DNA from: Spisula solida
Lineage: Eukaryota; Mollusca; Bivalvia; Venerida; Mactridae
Reading direction: 5' to 3'
Assembly (NCBI GenBank): GCA_947247005.1
Contig: OX365955.1
Coordinates: forward strand, 10,001 to 74,000
DNA length: 64,000 nt
The translations under genes were made by a program, and so were the position numbers. Shown here piece by piece: positions 59,360 through 64,000 of this stretch. Position 1 is the first letter of the stretch; each line of letters opens with the position of its first letter. The notes beneath the pieces are model-generated. The model had not been told where the DNA came from, searched no databases, and was given only the letters and a program-made list of their open reading frames with translations.

Positions 59360-60441
59360 CTCAAGGTAAGCTATTGTGATCACCCTTTTGTCCCCCGTGC
59401 GCCGCCAACAATTGGACTGTTAACACTCTAGAGGTCTCAGTTTTCACTTAATCTTTATGAGACTTGGTCACAATGTTTGTCCTTATGAAATCTAGGCCAA
59501 GTTTGTAATTGGGTCATCTGCGGTCAACAACTAGGTCACCAGGTCACATAAAAATAAACCTTGTTAACACTCTAGAGGTCACATTTTTCTACATAATCTT
59601 AATAAAACTTGGTCAAAATTTATGTTTCTATAAAATCTAGGTCAAGTTTGTAATTGGGTTATCTGGGGTCAAAAACTAGGTCACCAGGTCACATTGAAGA
59701 AAAACCTTGTAAACGCTCTAGAGGTCACATTTTTTACCTAATCTATATGAAACTTTGTCACAATGTGTGGCTTTATTTAATCTAGGTCAAGTTAACATCT
59801 TGGTCATCTGGGGTCAAAAACTAGGTCACAAGATCACATTGAAGAAAAATCTTGTTAATACTCTAGAGGTCACATTTTTTAACCTAATTTAAATGAAACT
59901 TGGTCACAATGTTTGTCTCTATTAAATCTAGGCCAAGTATGAAACTGGGTTATTTGGGGTCAAAAAGTAGGTCACCAGGTCACATCAAAGAAAAACCATA
60001 TTAACCCTCTAGAAGACACATTTTTTATGTAATCTTAATGAAACTTGGTCACAATGTGTGTCTCTATTAAATCTAGGTCAAACTCACAACTGGTGATCTA
60101 GGGTCAAAAACTAGGTCACTAGGTCACATTGAAGAAAAACCTTGTTTACGCTCTAGGTCAAGTTTGAAACTGTGTTATCTGGGGTCAAAAAGTAGGTCAC
60201 CAGGTCACATCAAAGAAAAACCTTATTGACACTCTAGAGGTCACATTTAAGGTGAACTTTTGTGATCAACATATATGCACCGTCCACTGTCCGCCATCAA
60301 CAATTTGACTGTTATTATGAAATCTAGGCCAAGTTTGCAACTGGGTCATCTGTGGTCAAAAACTAGGTCATCATGTCACTGATTCTGCCTTAACTACATG
60401 TCATCAGGTGAGCGCTATAGGGCCAATGGCTCTCTTGTTAT
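59360..60441 (-). mobile_element. TGACCT-rich element, minus orientation
   Basis: From caaggtaagctattgtgatc to catcaggtgagcgctatagg and ccaatggctctcttgtta. Five to six core units of gtcacattttttacctaatc, aaacttggtcacaatgtttg and gggtcaaaaactaggtcacc type, with one internal deletion near 60140. Confidence 0.75.
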
Positions 60442-62522
60442 GTTTATAACAAGGGAAGTAATAATGTTCGGAATTAGGAACACCAATGTTCGGAATAACA
60501 ATCAATGTTAGGAATTAGGGGCAGTTGGTTGCACTTTTGTAATGACGATTACGTCCTTCTGTATACACATGGAGTGTTCGGTAATGGACGAATGTGTAGC
60601 TTTTAAACACATCTTAAAAGTAGTCTCCCTTCGCTTGGATTGGCTCCTATTTCCGAACAGCATAAGAAGTGTCAGGTAATTTGTGCACCCGCTCAAGTTC
60701 TTTTTTCGATTTTTTTCTTCAATGTTTTTTGCGGAAGACGAAGGTCTGTGTGACTGGACCACATAATCAAACCTACTCTCTCCTTTCAATAACATTGACA
60801 CCCCTAAACATTAGGGCTGTATACTGGTTTCTGATATAAATCGAATACCAGTTTTTAGCGTTTGATCGAACATCGTATCAAACGTGTCGTATCAGTAAAA
60901 AATCGATCAGCAAAAATACAAAATTAATATAAATCACCAAAATCCCATTTTCAGTCAAGTGTTTTCGTAGTCTATTAGTTTAGTCTCAAAATGGTCAGAA
61001 CGTTGTAGCAGCTTATGTCCGATTGAACTTAATGTTCAAACAAGAATCTGCTTTTACATAGTTAAGAAATGCATAATGAGTTTTCAAACTTTTTAAACCA
61101 TTTTATTTGTGAAATGTTATTTCTTAATATGAATTCATTCTTAAACATTTGATTTTATTTAATATTAATCAATAGTTTACATCATGCACTTTCAACGATT
61201 ATTATCTTTTATCACTGTAAAATCTAGACAATGAGGGTCTACATAAATTGACTGCTCAACATTGCTCTTTGTGTGTGACAGTTTTATTATTGCTGCTCAT
61301 CACAGGTTATTATTGATAATTGTTTCCTTCCTGGTTCAGATAGTTTCATTTTCATATAATATGTGTTAATTACTTAATATGACTTTATCTGTTACATCCT
61401 TCCTTAAACAGACAGGTTATCATATCACTTATCTTATTGTTCCTGTCTATTGTCTGCCATGAAGTATAGGGTACCTATATAAGAATACATGTTCATATCA
61501 CAGTACTTACTTTTAAATCAGATGTCCAAGTAATATGTAGGATTAAGAATAATTAACTATGTTAACTTAACTTAGGAAACTGTCTGTGTGACATTCATTT
61601 TTTTTAGTCTTATGTGACTACATTTTACTCAGTGAATTTACTTTGGGTTAATTCCAGGATTTAGTGAAATTACTTAATACATGTAGCTAACTCTGTGACA
61701 AATTATTTATGATACTTGTTTAGAGAAATACATGTTAAATAAACTGATCACTTATTACAATAAATAATACTCATCAAACAGAATTACGGCTTTACTTGTG
61801 AATACACTCCACTACTTTACACGCGAAACATCGACCGATGCTGTGGCCATTGTATTACCGCATGCGGACGACTGTATGTGAGGTGTAATAGTTATGCAAA
61901 CCACTCATGCAATTTAAAACATGTATAAATAGGTTGTTTATCACATCGCAAGCCTGACTTGAGTTCTGCAGGGTAAATATGATCATGTCGTAAGTCTGAA
62001 TGTGCCTAATTACAATATTTAGGTGTTTATATTGACAAAAGAAAGTGATATATCGAGTATCGATCATTACCTGCGAGCAGGTATATTAGATTGCTCAAAA
62101 TCAAAAGTCCATGGAGGGGCACATGACCTGTTCTCAATGGTTTACGATTTCCAAAAAAAAATCCAAAAAAAGATGCATTTTGTAAGACTGTCGTGAACCA
62201 GACTAATCAAACTGGTCATTACAAGATTTCAAATTTTTCTTGAACGAAAATAGGTTAGTTCTATGGTTGATGTGTCAGGATTATGGAATTTCGGGTGTTT
62301 ACCATCACCTGATTGGTATTTTTACGCAACCGGACGCAACCAATGATTTTCTTACGCAAAAAGATGGCTGACGTATGTCGGCCAGGGCAAGTCGAAAATC
62401 TTAGAAAGAACTACAAAATTATCCTCAAAACCCGTCCCTACAATAAAAATGTACACGCAACTCGATTAAAAGAGTATAAAAAAGCAGTTTAGATTGTTTT
62501 ATCGTTGGATAAATTCTTCGTT
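60442..62522. other. AT-rich non-coding stretch
   Basis: Presumed intron of the minus-strand gene. The segment near 60755-60790 (gaaaggagagagtaggtttg on the minus strand) resembles the donor side of the exon at 63354-63458, perhaps a partial duplication. Otherwise nothing is recognised. Confidence 0.4.
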
Positions 62523-62732
62523 TCATACTAACGTTTCATACCCAACACTTTCAACCACTTCCCACCGTTCGACCTGAATATTTATTTTCGTACTCAACAC
62601 AATTCCTACCCGGCACTTCGCTCCGTAAATTAGTTTTCGTATTTTTTTAGGATCAGCGGGTATAATTAGTGCTGGTTGTTTCCCTTGATAAAATTGACAA
62701 CACATACAGTTTCTTTTGGTCTCTAGAGTCAT
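62523..62732 (-). CDS. Possible small ORF or exon, 69 codons
   Basis: ATG-started frame containing CMCCQFYQGKQPALIIPADP, KKIRKLIYGAKCRVGIVLS and VERWEVVESVGYETLV. The composition is protein-like and richer in G/C than its flanks. No splice site is clearly associated and I do not recognise it. Chance is a real alternative. Confidence 0.25.
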   Translation of the reverse strand: MTLETKRNCMCCQFYQGKQPALIIPADPKKIRKLIYGAKCRVGIVLSTKINIQVERWEVVESVGYETLV

Positions 62733-63353
62733 ATTAGGATATTACCAATTAGTGTTAATGTCTATTCAGAGACTTATTAAGAGACTTAAAATTCTAAATG
62801 TCTATTGTCATAGAATTATCGTAATTGGTTTATAATATTTGATATTGTTGAAAGCTGAAAACATGTCTTATGATAATACCTTTTAATGGACTGATATGAG
62901 GTTTTATTTACAAGCATATAAATTTTACATGGAACAAGGGAGTCATAATGTGCAATTATGTGTCTCGAAAATTGGTTTGTTATAGATCCACATGAAATTA
63001 TTTAACAATTTGTTGATAAATTTCGTATGTCAAATTATCGTGCGTATAGTTTTCCCAATTTGAAAGCTACCGGCCTACTGCGCTTATTTTTTCACAATTT
63101 TGAGATTTTCATGCCTAATTTTATACACATCAGCTGTTGAATTATGCAGATAGAATGTCGAGGATCCTGTCAATTCTCTGTTAAATGAAGTCGGTACATC
63201 TTTTGCTCGCAGGAACTATTTGACTTGTTTTGTATTGATACAAATTTCGTATCAATCAGTCTAATTGATACGCAGCCCTACTGAACATGTACTACAGGGT
63301 AACGCATCCGTAGTTAAACAATGCATGTGTGTAGACCACAAAATAAAACCTAC

Positions 63354-63458
63354 CCTCTCCTCCCTTTCTCTTTCTTTTTCCTCCTCGAATTTCTCCCAAG
63401 TTTTTTTTATTTCATTCAATATTTCCGATGAACACTCTTTCTTGATGTTGTTTTCTAT
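63354..63458 (-). CDS. Internal 105-base exon, charged coiled-coil-like
   Basis: The acceptor attgtattatag ends at 63459 and the donor gtaggt starts at 63353. The 35 codons read IENNIKKECSSEILNEIKK, then TWEKFEEEKEREREER, in phase 0. A Glu/Lys/Arg-rich helix, probably coiled coil. Phase and strand agree with the exons at 50961-51008 and 44892-45080, so it may belong to the same gene, with other exons unseen or outside the window. The link is inferred. Confidence 0.45.
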
Positions 63459-64000
63459 CTATAATACAATGGTAATCAGATCAATTCAATTTTAAAGACT
63501 CTTAACCAATTTACTTTCACAAATACATAATTGTCCGAGGCGTAAGGATTATATTTTATGATTTAGACCACAGCTACTTGTAGCTAGCCAATCAACGTGA
63601 AGAAAAAGTTTTGGATATATCTCATATACCACTGTTTGGTGGTATATACAAAGTGTTGTATATAAACTTGCATTGATTTATCCAATACTATTCAGGCCAA
63701 GCAAAATATTAAATCCGTCGAAGTCAGGTAATCTTTAATGAACACGCAACCCACTGACAGTTAGGTGTGATTGTAACAATGATTAAAAGCATAAACAATA
63801 ATTTGTTAAACATTGCTCTTTCAGCGAAGAAATTTACTATAATTTAAAAACAAATTCTCAGTTTGGGAGTCAAGCTACGGACAAATTATTCAGATGATAA
63901 ACAAGAAAACATATACATCAAACGTGAAAGTAAATTTTGGGATAATGATGACTGCGATATAAAACAAACTCGCTTTTATCAGCTTTGAACAAATACTGAA
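63459..64000. other. Non-coding stretch to the window end
   Basis: No exon or repeat is recognised. A short atataccactgtttggtggtatat palindrome (23 bases, quoted in lower-case pieces: atatacca / tggtatat) lies near 63626-63650. Confidence 0.35.

Overview
The window looks like nuclear DNA of a bivalve mollusc. The reasons are the AT-rich intergenic DNA, very sparse coding, short CCCTAA/TTAGGG tracts, and above all many copies of dispersed elements built from TGACCT/AGGTCA-rich tandem units that end in CAGGTGAGCTAAAAA or a ..GCTCACCTG hairpin. Such elements are typical of bivalve genomes. I cannot name the species. No rRNA, intact tRNA, CRISPR or bacterial operon structure is visible.

Bases 1-31,000 hold unusual repeats and one gene family. 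A 5.3 kb element (801-6145) has 1.2 kb terminal inverted repeats and a minisatellite interior. Next to it is an intact, intronless 934-codon gene on the minus strand (6369-9173), of a family I do not recognise, with a C-terminal Myb/SANT-like domain. A diverged paralogue on the minus strand (25585-28334) is a pseudogene: two TAG codons and one frameshift break an otherwise continuous frame. Each copy has the same layout on its 5' side: a splice acceptor just before the ATG, an array of GGGTTA- or GTTTACTC-type repeats, a CACGTG/CACATG plus CCAAT module, then a CCCTAA tract. A third module-plus-CCCTAA lies at 16.8 kb. The array region of the paralogue also recurs at 18.8-19.4 kb, upstream of a different, small ORF (18332-18643). 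These units look like modular elements, possibly mobile or subtelomeric, and are the best candidate for something undescribed.

Bases 31,000-44,500 hold MITE-like inverted-repeat elements, short tandem repeats and the first TGACCT-rich elements (from 37.9 kb).

Bases 44,500-64,000 look like intron sequence of an ordinary gene on the minus strand. Three phase-0 exons with good splice sites are visible (63354-63458, 50961-51008, 44892-45080), ending in a lysine/glycine-rich tail. Between them lie at least seven TGACCT-rich element copies, a broken non-LTR reverse transcriptase split by one of them, and TIR elements at 47.6-48.8 kb and 56.6-57.2 kb. The open frames not listed here are short, and most fall inside repeats.
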